The notes: generated from the letters alone by a model not told the origin. Shown: positions 35,595 through 44,095, counted from the first letter of the stretch. The stretch: DNA of 64,000 bases from FEN-1219 sp963713355 (GCA_963713355.1 CAVQLK010000008.1:310001-374000); one strand, 5' to 3'. Translations and numbers: made by a program.

Positions 35595-37001
35595 GTGCCG
35601 CCAAGGAAAGCCCGGCAATTGCGGATCCTAGTAGCGGCGCTTTGCGCCGTGCATGGCGTTGCGGGTGCGCAAGAGCTCGAGGCGCTGCCTGAACCGACAA
35701 AGACGTTCGAGGGGCTGCCGGTTCCCGCATCCGAACCGCAGCCGGAGTCTGAAGTCGCCGCAGCACGAGAGCCGGACGCAGCGACGATACCGGAGCCAGC
35801 GGTACCGGAAGCAGCTGCTATACCAGAGGCAGTTGCACTACCGGAGGCAGCCGCACTACCTGAGGCAGGTGCACTACCGGAATCCGAGGCGGCCGCGATT
35901 GGCGTTGTCGACGCGCCCGAGGAGCGCCTCGAGGCTCTAACCGCCGCCGAGTCCTTAGGCATCCGCAACCTCGACGTGCAAGAGATGGTCGAGGCCGAGT
36001 TTAGCGATTCGACGATCATTGCCGTCATCAACGCCAACGACGTGCAGTTCGATCTGTCGCCGCGCGCGCTCGTCGCGCTGAAGGGCGCCGGCGTCTCGGA
36101 GCCGATCATCGAAGCGATGATCGCGGCCGAGGCCGCGAAAGAGTCCATAGTCGAGCCCGAGCAGACGAGCGCAGAGCTCGCCGAGACGCAGGCATCGCTC
36201 GAGTACGCACGGCTCACGGCGATGATCGAGCAGTTGGCTGCGAAACAGGAAGCGGCCGAGAAAGCGCGGCGTGCGCCGGAGCCGCCCGTCTCGCGCGCCG
36301 ATCCAGCGCCGCGCGTCTGGTTAATCCAGCAGGCCGACCGCGCCGCGATCGCGCCGACGATCGCGAAAGTCGCGTTCGCGGGCGGAAGCCGGCGGGGCGA
36401 GCGCATGAAAAACCTGCAGGGCCTCGCGAACCAGGCGCTTGCATTCGCAAGCCCCGCCGTCAGCGGGATTGCGACGACGCTCGGCAGCTTGTTCCGGCCC
36501 GACGAGGACCGCACGGCCGTGTGGGCACTTGCGGCGACTCAGAGCTCGCGCGTGCTCGACGTGCCGCCCGTCTTCGAGATCGACTACGCGCACATTCCCG
36601 GCGTCGATCCGGACAGGTACCAGCCCACGATCGTTCAGCTCGTGCCGACGAACGACAACTACAGGCTCGTTGCTGCGGCGGAGACCGATGGCGGAGGCAC
36701 AGGCGCGGTGCCGCGCGGGCCGATCATCGAGGAGAGCGTCGCAACGGAGAATACGCAGCTCGGCCGCGGCCACTATCGCGTCGCACCGAGAATGGCGCTC
36801 GGCCCCGGCGAGTACGCGCTCGTGTTGCGGCCGATCTCGGAGACGCGGCGCGAGCGCCGGCGCAACTCCGAGGCGTCGCTCGGCGAGCTGCTTGGAGGCA
36901 GCACGAGCCAGATTCTCTATTTGACCTGGGACTTCTCGGTGGCGGGTCAGCTCGTCGCGGCCGCGCCTTTAACGCGCACTCCACCATTGCGGATTCGGTA
37001 G
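35595..37001 (+). CDS. Exported repeat-containing envelope protein, unknown
   Basis: A 468-residue protein from GTG 35595 with a signal sequence (LRILVAALCAVHGVAGAQ). Residues about 50-97 are a degenerate six-residue repeat (AAIPEA, VALPEA, AALPEA, GALPES) coded by 18-base units. Next comes DVQEMVEAEFSDSTIIAVIN and LSPRALVALKGAGVSEPIIE, a motif seen in many secreted proteins of unknown role. A middle helical part (EYARLTAMIEQLAAKQEAAE) is coiled-coil-like. The C-terminal half (VFEIDYAHIPGVD; GPGEYALVLRPIS) is beta-rich. The last 33 bases overlap the convergent Anbu gene. No named domain is certain. Confidence 0.7.
   Translation: MPPRKARQLRILVAALCAVHGVAGAQELEALPEPTKTFEGLPVPASEPQPESEVAAAREPDAATIPEPAVPEAAAIPEAVALPEAAALPEAGALPESEAAAIGVVDAPEERLEALTAAESLGIRNLDVQEMVEAEFSDSTIIAVINANDVQFDLSPRALVALKGAGVSEPIIEAMIAAEAAKESIVEPEQTSAELAETQASLEYARLTAMIEQLAAKQEAAEKARRAPEPPVSRADPAPRVWLIQQADRAAIAPTIAKVAFAGGSRRGERMKNLQGLANQALAFASPAVSGIATTLGSLFRPDEDRTAVWALAATQSSRVLDVPPVFEIDYAHIPGVDPDRYQPTIVQLVPTNDNYRLVAAAETDGGGTGAVPRGPIIEESVATENTQLGRGHYRVAPRMALGPGEYALVLRPISETRRERRRNSEASLGELLGGSTSQILYLTWDFSVAGQLVAAAPLTRTPPLRIR
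35800..35886 (+). repeat. Degenerate 18-base tandem repeat coding for PEA hexapeptides
   Basis: About five imperfect units with consensus GCACTACCGGAGGCAGCC, in frame, encode the ALPEAA-type hexapeptide in the N-terminal third of the protein at 35595. Units differ at several sites, so the array is not a recent expansion. Confidence 0.6.
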
Positions 37002-37709
37002 CTCGTCGAACACCTTGCGGAGCTGCTGTCCCCACGAGCTTCGGATCGAGCTGAAGTACGCGTCCTGGTCGTCAATGAGCTTGTGCTGATCGATGATGAA
37101 GCTGTCTACTCGATAGCAAACGAGATCGAGCGGCAACCCGACGGACAAGTTCGATTTCATCGTCGAGTCCATCGACACGAGCGCGCACTTCGCGGCTTCG
37201 TGCAGCGACAGATTCGCCGTGACGATGCGATCGAGAATCGGCTTGCCGTATTTCGCTTCGCCGAGTTGAAAGTACGGAGTCTCCGCCGTCGACTCGATGA
37301 AGTTGCCGACGTTGTAGACGTTGAAGAGCCGCGGCGGCTCGCCGCGAATCTGGCCGCCGACGATCAGGCTCAAGTTGAACTCGAGACCGAAGCTCTGCAT
37401 CGCCGTCGAGTCATGCCGGTACACGCTGCGCACCGCCTCGCCGACGACGGCAGCCGCGTCGAACATCGTCCTCGCGTTCCACAACGTGATGCCGTGGGAC
37501 TCGGGCTGAAACGCCGAGCGTAGCGCCGACACCACCGCTTGCGACAACGCGAGGTTACCGGCCGTCTGCACGACGAGGATGCGCTCGCCGGGCCGTTCGA
37601 ACCGGTGTGTCTTGCGGAACGTCCTGACTTGATCCACTCCGGCGTTCGTCCGCGAGTCGGACAGAAACACGATGCCGGCGTCGAGCTTGATGCCTACACA
37701 GTACGTCAT
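36969..37709 (-). CDS. Anbu (ancestral beta-subunit) proteasome-type protease
   Basis: A 246-residue member of the Anbu family, a bacterial relative of the 20S proteasome beta subunit and HslV. The start MTYCVGIKLDAGIVFLSDSR matches the family, with Thr2 as the expected N-terminal nucleophile after Met removal. Further family stretches are RTNAGVDQVRTFRKTHRFER, FNVYNVGNFIESTAETPYFQ and DLVCYRVDSFIID. The start at 37709 (MTYC) is chosen over 37742 because the nucleophile must be exposed. Anbu genes usually travel with an alpha-E protein, an ATP-grasp protein and a transglutaminase; none is next to this one. It overlaps the convergent gene by 33 bases. Confidence 0.9.
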   Translation of the reverse strand: MTYCVGIKLDAGIVFLSDSRTNAGVDQVRTFRKTHRFERPGERILVVQTAGNLALSQAVVSALRSAFQPESHGITLWNARTMFDAAAVVGEAVRSVYRHDSTAMQSFGLEFNLSLIVGGQIRGEPPRLFNVYNVGNFIESTAETPYFQLGEAKYGKPILDRIVTANLSLHEAAKCALVSMDSTMKSNLSVGLPLDLVCYRVDSFIIDQHKLIDDQDAYFSSIRSSWGQQLRKVFDELPNPQWWSAR

Positions 37710-37853
37710 GAGGTCATGGTAACGCCGCCGGCGGCGTAACACCGACTCCTCCGCGACAGCATGGGCGCGCGCGGGTGCGTGGTATGCTCTGCGCGCTTCG
37801 CGTTTCCGCGTTTACGGCCTGGAAATTCACTTCAAACCAAAGGGGGCTGTGCC

Positions 37854-38721
37854 GTGAGGGAAGTCAACTACAAGCCGCCGAGCTCGAGCAGCGTGTTCCG
37901 CTTGGGACTCTGGTTGCTCGGCGGCTTGGCGCTCATCTATCTCGTGTTCTCCTCGTGGTACATCGTGGATCAGGGCGAACGTGCCGTCGTGTTGCGGCTC
38001 GGCGCCACGGTCGGCGAAGCGGGCCCTGGCCCGCATTTCAAGGTCCCGTGGGTCGACACCGTCCGCTTGATCACCGTCCAGAACCAGAATCGCCGTTATC
38101 AGGAGCTCGAGGCGTACTCGCGCGATCAGCAGCCGGCGAATCTCACGGTCAGCGTGACGTACGTCGTGTCGGATCCGAGAGATGATCTACGAACAGTACG
38201 GCGACCTCGAGGGCGCCGTGATGCGACTCATCGACCCGCGCGTGATGTCGGAGGTCAAATCGATCTTCGGCCAGTACGACGCCGTGCGCGCGATCCAGGA
38301 GCGCGTCGCGCTGAACAATGACTTCGCCACGGCCGTCACGTCGGCGATCAGCGCGGGGCCGATCAACATCATCAGCGTGCAAATCGAGAACATCGACTTC
38401 TCGGATGCTTACGAGCAGAGCGTCGAGCAGCGCATGCTCGCGCAGGTCGAGATCCAGCGCCGCGAGCAGAACCTGCGCACGACGGAAGTCGAAGCGCAGA
38501 TCGCGCGCACTCGAGCCGAAGGCGAAGCCGAGGCGATTCGGCTGCGAGGCGAAGCCGAGGCTGCGGCGATCAGCGCGCGCGCCGAAGCGTTGCGCATGAA
38601 CGCCGATCTCGTCCATCTTCAGGCCGTCGAGAAGTGGGACGGCAAGCTGCCGACGACGATGGTGCCGAGCACGGCGCTGCCGTTCATCGATCTGCAGCCC
38701 GCGGCGACTCGTAACGACTAG
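37854..38721 (+). CDS. SPFH/Band 7 (HflC/prohibitin-like) membrane protein, frameshifted
   Basis: A membrane-anchored SPFH-domain protein of about 288 residues. After a basic head comes the helix LGLWLLGGLALIYLVFSSW, then the Band 7 start DQGERAVVLRLGATVGEAGP and GPHFKVPWVDTVRLITVQNQ. At about 38178 the frame slips one base (VVSDPR to EMIYEQYGDLEGAVMRLIDP), after which the C-terminal half is intact: QVEIQRREQNLRTTEVEAQI and AEGEAEAIRLRGEAEAA. The start is GTG 37854 with AAAGGGGG upstream. SPFH proteins form large ring assemblies around proteases or in microdomains. It is divergent from Anbu with 144 bases between. Confidence 0.82.
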
Positions 38722-38810
38722 CGCCAACCTGGAGATTCCATAGGCGGCGGGCCGCGCCTTGGGCCGCGATGCTATTTTCCCTCTTCGGCAGAAACGTCGA
38801 GGGAAAGAAC

Positions 38811-39749
38811 ATGCTGACGCGACGCGAGTATCTTGCTTTGACGGCGCAGGCGAGCGCGCTATTGGCGCTGCCGCGCGACGTCTTTGCGCAGGCCGGCGAG
38901 GTCATGACGCGGCCGATTCCGAAGACAGGCGAACGGCTGCCGATCGTCGGTCTCGGCAGCTCGGCGACATTCAGCCAGATCGCGGGCGCCGCCGACATCG
39001 AAGGGATCAAGGCCGTGTTCAGCGCGATGCTCGAGCAAGGCGGCAGCGTGTTCGACACCGCGCCCGGCTACGGCGCGTCGGAGGAAGCGGCCGCGAAAGC
39101 CGTCAACGAGCTCGGCGTGCGCGACCGCGTGTTCTGGGCCACGAAGCTCAACGTCGCGGGCCGCGGCGCGGGCGCCGACCCCGCGCGCGCACGCGCGCAG
39201 GTCGACATGTCGTTGTCGCGTCTCGGCCGCGACAAGATCGATCTGATTCAAGTGCACAACGTCGCTGACATGGCGACGCAATTCCCGATCCTCGAGGAGT
39301 ACAAGCAGGCCGGTAAAGTGCGCTACATCGGCACGACGACGACGTTCAAGCCGCAGTACGAGACGTTGCTCGCTCTGATGCGCGACGAGCCGTTCGATTT
39401 CATCGGCATCGACTACGCCGTCGACAACCTCGACGCCGAGCAGCAAGTGTTCCCGCTCGCGCAGGAGCGCGGCATCGGCGTGCTCGTGTATCTGCCGTTC
39501 GGCCGCACGCGGCTGTGGGAACGCGTCGAGGGGCACGAGGTGCCGGCGTGGGCGCAAGAGTTCGGCGCGGCGACGTGGGCGCAGTTCTTCCTGAAGTTCG
39601 CCGCGTCGCATCCGGCCGTCACGGCCGTGACGCCGGCGACGAGCAAGCCGCATCACATGGTCGACAACATGACGGCGGCGCGCGGCCGCTTGCCGAACGA
39701 GACCGAGCGCAAGCGCATGGTCGACTTCATCGCGGCACTGCCCGAGTAG
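38811..39749 (+). CDS. Exported (Tat-like) aldo/keto reductase
   Basis: A 312-residue aldo/keto reductase with an exported-type N-terminus MLTRREYLALTAQASALLAL...VFAQ, of Tat-like form although the motif is short. Catalytic tetrad candidates: Asp and Tyr in VFDTAPGYGASEEAA, Lys in WATKLN, and His in LIQVHNVADM. VRYIGTTTTF and the C-terminal TPATSKPHHMVDNM fit the AKR barrel. Start 38811 has GAGGGA at 38799-38804. It reduces or oxidises carbonyls with NADP, which would have to be carried out folded. The EamA transporter gene overlaps its end convergently. Confidence 0.86.
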   Translation: MLTRREYLALTAQASALLALPRDVFAQAGEVMTRPIPKTGERLPIVGLGSSATFSQIAGAADIEGIKAVFSAMLEQGGSVFDTAPGYGASEEAAAKAVNELGVRDRVFWATKLNVAGRGAGADPARARAQVDMSLSRLGRDKIDLIQVHNVADMATQFPILEEYKQAGKVRYIGTTTTFKPQYETLLALMRDEPFDFIGIDYAVDNLDAEQQVFPLAQERGIGVLVYLPFGRTRLWERVEGHEVPAWAQEFGAATWAQFFLKFAASHPAVTAVTPATSKPHHMVDNMTAARGRLPNETERKRMVDFIAALPE

Positions 39750-40554
39750 GCAGCGAGCGCCACTTCGCGGGGTCGTGCAGGCCGAGCGCAAGCAGCATGC
39801 CGGCCGTCACGAACACGACGCCGGCGAGCTGCAGCTGCGTCGGGGTCTCGTGCAGCAGCGGGATCGCGAGTAACAGAGAGAACGTCGGCACGAGAGCAGC
39901 GAACACGGCCCCGCGAGCGGCGCCCAGAATCGCGACGGCGCGTGTGTAGAAAAGCAACGCGACGATCGCCGACAGCACTCCCTGGAACACGGCCTGGATG
40001 ACGATCTCCCGCCACGGCGCGGCCGCGAGATCGGCGCCCGCAAGCCACGCGTAGCCCGGCATGTACAGCACCATCGACAAGACGCCGACGACGGCTGTTG
40101 CGTGCAGCGGCTCGACGCGCCAGACACGCGAGCCGATCGTATAGCCCGCCCAGAGCAAGCCGCCGAGCGCGAACATCAGGTCGCCGAGCCAGGTGAGCTC
40201 GCCGTGATTGGCTAGCCCGTCCCATCCCAGCGTGACGAGCCCGGCCGTGATCGCCAGCGCGCCGGCAATGCGGCTCGACGTCAGCGATTCTTTGAGAATC
40301 AACCGACTGCCGAGCGTCGAGCAGAGCAGCATGCAGCTCGGTGTGATCACGCCCATGTGTCCGCCCGGCGCGAAGGCAAGGCCGCCGGCCGTCAGGAGCA
40401 CGTAAGGCGCGCCGGCGCCGCAAGCGAGGAACAGCGCCGGGAGCGGCCGCAGGTCTCCGAAGCCGCGGCGCACGAACAGCGGCAGCAAGAGCAAGCCGGC
40501 GACGCCGAATCGGAGGGCCGTGACGTCCCACGCATCGAGCGCGTTCTCCGCCAT
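39727..40554 (-). CDS. EamA/DMT-family transporter (start uncertain)
   Basis: A drug/metabolite transporter with ten hydrophobic helices, for example FGVAGLLLLPLFV, GVITPSCMLLCSTLGSRLIL, GALAITAGLVTLG and GVVFVTAGMLLALGL. From ATG 40554 it has 275 residues, but protein-like sequence continues upstream to about 40650 (AAFGALAALIWGGFPAITKL), which is the normal first helix of the family. No ATG, GTG or TTG opens that stretch; an ATT at 40651-40653, overlapping the stop of the serine hydrolase, is the only candidate. Either a rare start or a base error is involved. It overlaps the convergent AKR end by 23 bases. Confidence 0.82.
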   Translation of the reverse strand: MAENALDAWDVTALRFGVAGLLLLPLFVRRGFGDLRPLPALFLACGAGAPYVLLTAGGLAFAPGGHMGVITPSCMLLCSTLGSRLILKESLTSSRIAGALAITAGLVTLGWDGLANHGELTWLGDLMFALGGLLWAGYTIGSRVWRVEPLHATAVVGVLSMVLYMPGYAWLAGADLAAAPWREIVIQAVFQGVLSAIVALLFYTRAVAILGAARGAVFAALVPTFSLLLAIPLLHETPTQLQLAGVVFVTAGMLLALGLHDPAKWRSLPTRAVPR

Positions 40555-40648
40555 CGATAGCTTCGTGATCGCCGGAAACCCGCCCCAGATCAGCGCGGCG
40601 AGCGCGCCGAACGCGGCGCCGGCGAACGGCGAGGACGCCGAGGGGTTG

Positions 40649-41893
40649 CTAATCGGCGAGCCCCTCGTAGACGCGGCGCTCGAACCCTTGCAGCGTCTCG
40701 ATGGCCGCGGCGTCGTAGAACGGCAGGTACTGCATCAACAGCACGCCGCCGATGCCGCGCGCAGGGTCGATCCAGAACTCCGTGTTGAAAATCCCGGCCC
40801 AGCTCATGCTTCCTGGCGAGCGGGCGAACGCATCGGTGTGCGGGCCCGTGATCTGGAAGCCGAGTCCGAACTTGTCGCGCCCCGCGCCGAGCGGAAACGG
40901 CTCGCTGAGCGCCGGCAGCGCGGCCGGCTGTCGCTCGACGAAGATGGCGCCGATATGGTTCTCGCCCATGAGCGCGACCGTCGCCTCGCTCAAGAGCCGC
41001 ATACCGTTCGGCGCGCGGCCATTGTTGAGGAACAGCTGTATGAACTTCGCGTAGTCGCCGGCCGTCGAGTGGAGGCCGCCGTCGCCGTAAACGGGTGCCG
41101 TGATCGCCGCCGGGTTCGGGGACTCGACGAGGCCGTCGGATGTCCTGCGGTGCACGGTCACGACGCGGCGGGTCTTCGAGGCCGGCACCGTATAAAAGGT
41201 GTCGCTCATGCCGAGCGGCACGAAGATGCGCTCGGACAGGAACTCGTCGAGCGCCTGGCCCGAGACCTCTTCGACGAGCGTGCCGAGCACGCGCGTGCTC
41301 TCGCCGTAGGTCCAGCGCGTGCCGGGGTCGTGCAGCAGCGGGAAGCGCGTGACGCTGGCGCCGGGCTCCGCGCCGACGAGCGCCGCCAGCGTCTCGTTCG
41401 AGAACGAGTAGCCAAGGCCCGACGTATGCGTGAGCAGGTGCCGAATCGTCATCGAGCCGCTGGCCGGCCGGGCCGTGTAGGTCTTGTCGGCCGGATTGAA
41501 GCTCTGGATCACGCGCTCGTCTTCGAACGCCGGCAGGTAGTCAGAGACCGGGTCGTCGAGCCCGATGTCGCGTTCCTGTACGAGCATCATGACGGCCACC
41601 GACGTGACGGGCTTCGTCATGGACGCGATGCGGAAGATCGAATCGTCCGCCATCGGCACGCCGGCCGCGACGTCCTGGCGCCCAAACGCACTTATGTAAA
41701 CGACGCGGTCGGCGTCTACGACGAGCGCGACGATGCCGGGAATGCGCGTGTCGCGAACGACGCTCGTCAGGTAAGCGTCGATCCCGGCGCTGCTAGGCAG
41801 GCGATCTTGGCCAAACAACGAGGACGCGGCCGCAAAGGCCACGAAGGCCGCTGCGACGCGCAGCGACGAGACGAGGCGAAGATTGGGCGGCAT
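40649..41893 (-). CDS. Exported serine hydrolase, class C beta-lactamase/esterase family
   Basis: A 414-residue exported serine hydrolase of the beta-lactamase-like (class C/EstB) family. Signal sequence LRVAAAFVAFAAASSLFGQ. Catalytic motif FRIASMTKPVTSV holds the SxxK pair; WTYGEST gives the Tyr of the second motif (YxN is here YGE). HLLTHTSGLGYSF and GDGGLHSTAGDYAKFIQLFL are family-typical. These enzymes hydrolyse esters, D-peptides or lactones; true beta-lactamase action is not implied. The start at 41893 is chosen because the signal begins there; open sequence to 41947 lacks it. EamA follows with a stop overlap. Confidence 0.85.
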   Translation of the reverse strand: MPPNLRLVSSLRVAAAFVAFAAASSLFGQDRLPSSAGIDAYLTSVVRDTRIPGIVALVVDADRVVYISAFGRQDVAAGVPMADDSIFRIASMTKPVTSVAVMMLVQERDIGLDDPVSDYLPAFEDERVIQSFNPADKTYTARPASGSMTIRHLLTHTSGLGYSFSNETLAALVGAEPGASVTRFPLLHDPGTRWTYGESTRVLGTLVEEVSGQALDEFLSERIFVPLGMSDTFYTVPASKTRRVVTVHRRTSDGLVESPNPAAITAPVYGDGGLHSTAGDYAKFIQLFLNNGRAPNGMRLLSEATVALMGENHIGAIFVERQPAALPALSEPFPLGAGRDKFGLGFQITGPHTDAFARSPGSMSWAGIFNTEFWIDPARGIGGVLLMQYLPFYDAAAIETLQGFERRVYEGLAD

Positions 41894-41994
41894 TGGAGTG
41901 GCTGCTCGCGAATCGACGGCCGGACTTGGCTCGTCGGTGGCCAACACTAACGAGTGCTCGGCGAGCGCGCAAGATCTGCGCCGCCGCCGCGGGG

Positions 41995-42177
41995 TTACGG
42001 TCGCGGCTTCCGCTTCTCGGGCAGCACGAGCGTGATCTCTTCGAAGTCGGTTTGGGTCAGCGTCTGCTCGCCGCCCTGGCGTAGCTCGTCCGCGAGCGCC
42101 GGGTCGATGTCTTGCGTCACATCGAACGCCAGTGTCGCGCCGTCGCGTTCGTCACGCGGAGATCTTTTCAAACCCAT
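41995..42177 (-). CDS. Small acidic hypothetical protein
   Basis: A 60-residue protein (MGLKRSPRDERDGATLAF, then DVTQDIDPALADELRQGGEQ, ending VLPEKRKPRP). Its start at 42177 is fixed by a strong AGGAGG ribosome-binding site seven bases upstream. Composition is charged, with no membrane segment. It sits beside, and divergent from, the winged-helix gene at 42359. No family is recognised. Confidence 0.6.
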   Translation of the reverse strand: MGLKRSPRDERDGATLAFDVTQDIDPALADELRQGGEQTLTQTDFEEITLVLPEKRKPRP

Positions 42178-42244
42178 TGACCAACCTCCTTCGGGCATTC
42201 GAACACGAGCCTACCGTCCTGCAGCGGCCACGCGGTGTTAACCG

Positions 42245-42337
42245 TGTCACGTAACCGTTGCGTCTGCGCGAAATGGGTACTTTTGATTGACACGACAGAC
42301 TGGAGGGCTAGCATTGTTCTGATAACGGAACGTGACA
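42245..42337. repeat. Inverted repeat flanking a promoter (possible operator)
   Basis: TGTCACGTAACCGTT at 42245-42259 and its near complement AACGGAACGTGACA at 42324-42337 form two arms with a one-base gap, 64 bases apart and enclosing the promoter at 42287-42314. Such an arrangement could allow looping or pairing by a dimeric regulator. Confidence 0.5.
42287..42314 (+). promoter_or_regulatory. Sigma-70 promoter of the winged-helix gene
   Basis: A perfect -35 box TTGACA at 42287-42292 and TAGCAT (four of six) at 42309-42314 with a 16-base spacer. Transcription would start near 42320, leaving a short leader before ATG 42359. Confidence 0.6.
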
Positions 42338-42358
42338 GAGCCAAGGAGCGACGCGTTG

Positions 42359-42802
42359 ATGATCAGAGCTACAAAAAAGCCAGGAACTCGCGCTCCGCGA
42401 GTCGACATGCCGACGGAATCGTTCGATGACGAAGGCGTTCGGCTGGCCATCCTGGCCGCGCTCGAGGCCGTCTACGAATGCTTTCCGCACATCACGTTGC
42501 CGCAGTATCTGATCACCCTCGAGGTCCGCAAGGCCGAGCGCGACGGCAACCCGCACACGCTCGCGTCGATCGTCAAGAAGCTCAAAATGCCGTTCTCGAC
42601 GGCGTCGAGAGTCGTGTGGTCGCTGACGGAAGAAGGCGGCGACATCGGAATCATCAAGTATTTGAACCACCCGACGGACCGGCGCAAGAAGCTGCTCGTC
42701 ATCAACGAGCGCAACGAGCCGAACGAGATTCCCCGCGCGATCACGCGCGCGATGCTCGACTACTACGGGGAAGCCGTTAAGCAGCTTCGCGGTTTGTCCT
42801 AG
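42359..42802 (+). CDS. MarR-like winged-helix DNA-binding protein
   Basis: A 147-residue protein with a helical core and a winged-helix-like middle: RLAILAALEAVYECFP, LPQYLITLEVRKAERDGNPH, FSTASRVVWSLTEEGGDIGI and LNHPTDRRKKLLVINERNE (wing). The pattern fits MarR-type regulators, though the helix after the turn is atypical. AAGGAG upstream supports ATG 42359; GTG 42332 is an alternative. Its end overlaps the convergent PepSY gene by four bases. The inverted repeat and promoter just upstream suggest autoregulation. Confidence 0.65.
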   Translation: MIRATKKPGTRAPRVDMPTESFDDEGVRLAILAALEAVYECFPHITLPQYLITLEVRKAERDGNPHTLASIVKKLKMPFSTASRVVWSLTEEGGDIGIIKYLNHPTDRRKKLLVINERNEPNEIPRAITRAMLDYYGEAVKQLRGLS

Positions 42803-43971
42803 CGGCCCTTGGGGCGCCAGAGCGGCTGTAGCAGCCGCCGGTAAGCCAGCGCGAGGCCCGTCCACACCATCAGGATGCTCGTGAACGACACGAGTCCGGC
42901 GATGGTTTGCCCGACGAGACCGAGCGCTTCGCCCGTATGCAGAAAGCGGATCCACGACCGTGCCTTTTGCCCCGTCGTCTGGCTCGAGAACGGGGCATAG
43001 CTCGCGACGGCGCCCGTCGAAGCGTCGAGCGTGAGGGTGTGACGCAGATACGGCTGGCCGCCGTTGCCTTCATCGATGCCGATCCGAATCGTCGGCGCGT
43101 CGGGGTCGGCCGGAATGTTGAGCGTCAGCGTTCGCCACTCGCCGTGCGCGGCGGCGCGCGCGAGCAACGCGTCGTAGCTCAGCCGGTCAATCGCGGTGCC
43201 GTTCTGGACGATCGCGGCCATCTCCGGCCGGCCGCCCGGCGGTCCGCTACCAGCGCCGGCCCCGCCGCCACCACCGCGCCCCGGCGGCTCCTCGCCGACG
43301 ACGCGATAGACGAGATCGTTGGCCCACGGGTACGAGAAGACCGTGGCCGTCGCGACGACCACGGCGAGCGGAATCGCCGACCAGATACCGAACACGTGGT
43401 GCCAGTTGAAGTCGCGCGCCTTCGCGGTCGTGGCTTTCGCGTTGAACAGCAGGTGGGCCTTGAACGCCGCCCATTTCCAGACGCGCGGCAGCCACAGATA
43501 CATGCCGCTCAGGATCAAGAACAGGAAGGCAACGTTGCTCGCGCCCGTGATGGCGCGCGGTAAGGCGCGGTTTTCACCCGCGGCGTTGAACCAGCGGTGC
43601 CAGCCTGTCACGGCGGCGAAAAAGCTTCGCAGCCCTTGGGCGCCCGGATCGGCGACGTTGCCCGAGTACGGGTCGACGAGCAGTTGGCCGCTGCGGCCCG
43701 CGGCCAGCACGACCGGCGCGTCGACCTCGTTGCGCAGCACGATCGTCGTCGGCACGAATTCTGGCCGGCGCAGCTTCGCCGCGTCGACGAGCTCTTCGAG
43801 CGCCAGCCGCTTCGCGTCAGGCGTCGGCGCCGGATAGGTCGTCTTTTCCGCCCAGGCGAGCATCTGCCGCTCGTAAGTCAGGATCACGCCGGTGACCGAC
43901 ATCATCAGCACGACGACGCCCGTCGCCACGCCGGCGACCAGATGGATCCAGAAAATCGTCGAGCGAACCAT
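42799..43971 (-). CDS. PepSY-associated membrane protein (PiuB-like)
   Basis: A 390-residue inner-membrane protein of the PepSY_TM type. First helix FWIHLVAGVATGVVVLMMSV, then MYLWLPRVWKWA, HHVFGIWSAIPLAVVVATAT and a last helix near TSILMVWTGLALAYRR. Extracytoplasmic PepSY-like parts lie between (AAKLRRPEFVPTTIVLRNE; LLVDPYSGNVADP). The HxxxG-like FNWHHVFGIW is typical and may bind haem or metal. Relatives are iron-regulated and act in siderophore reduction or metal handling. It begins after a T-run terminator of the upstream gene, so it has its own transcript. Confidence 0.88.
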   Translation of the reverse strand: MVRSTIFWIHLVAGVATGVVVLMMSVTGVILTYERQMLAWAEKTTYPAPTPDAKRLALEELVDAAKLRRPEFVPTTIVLRNEVDAPVVLAAGRSGQLLVDPYSGNVADPGAQGLRSFFAAVTGWHRWFNAAGENRALPRAITGASNVAFLFLILSGMYLWLPRVWKWAAFKAHLLFNAKATTAKARDFNWHHVFGIWSAIPLAVVVATATVFSYPWANDLVYRVVGEEPPGRGGGGGAGAGSGPPGGRPEMAAIVQNGTAIDRLSYDALLARAAAHGEWRTLTLNIPADPDAPTIRIGIDEGNGGQPYLRHTLTLDASTGAVASYAPFSSQTTGQKARSWIRFLHTGEALGLVGQTIAGLVSFTSILMVWTGLALAYRRLLQPLWRPKGR

Positions 43972-44061
43972 GCAGACGTTCTTCGAGGTCGGGAAACCAG
44001 CGTATCCAACCCTGGATGTTGTTGCAAATCGTTCGCATTTCGTTTGACGAAACCGGACACC

Positions 44062-44095
44062 AAAAAAAGGGGCCAAACCGTCGCCGGTTCGGCCC
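44062..44095 (-). terminator. Rho-independent terminator of the glycine-zipper gene
   Basis: On the minus strand an 11-base stem with one mismatch (GGGCC-x-AACCG paired with its complement, loop TCGC at 44081-44084) is followed by seven T bases (plus-strand A at 44062-44068). This is the classical form, and the only one of its kind in the window. It lies 66 bases after the glycine-zipper stop. Confidence 0.8.

Noticed and set aside
35800..35886. CRISPR-like array
   Set aside because: Units are 18 bases, contiguous, without spacers, and in frame within a protein.
40520..41950. Plus-strand 476-residue open frame
   Set aside because: Mirror of the serine hydrolase (SxxK and HTSG motifs are on the other strand); composition is noise-like.
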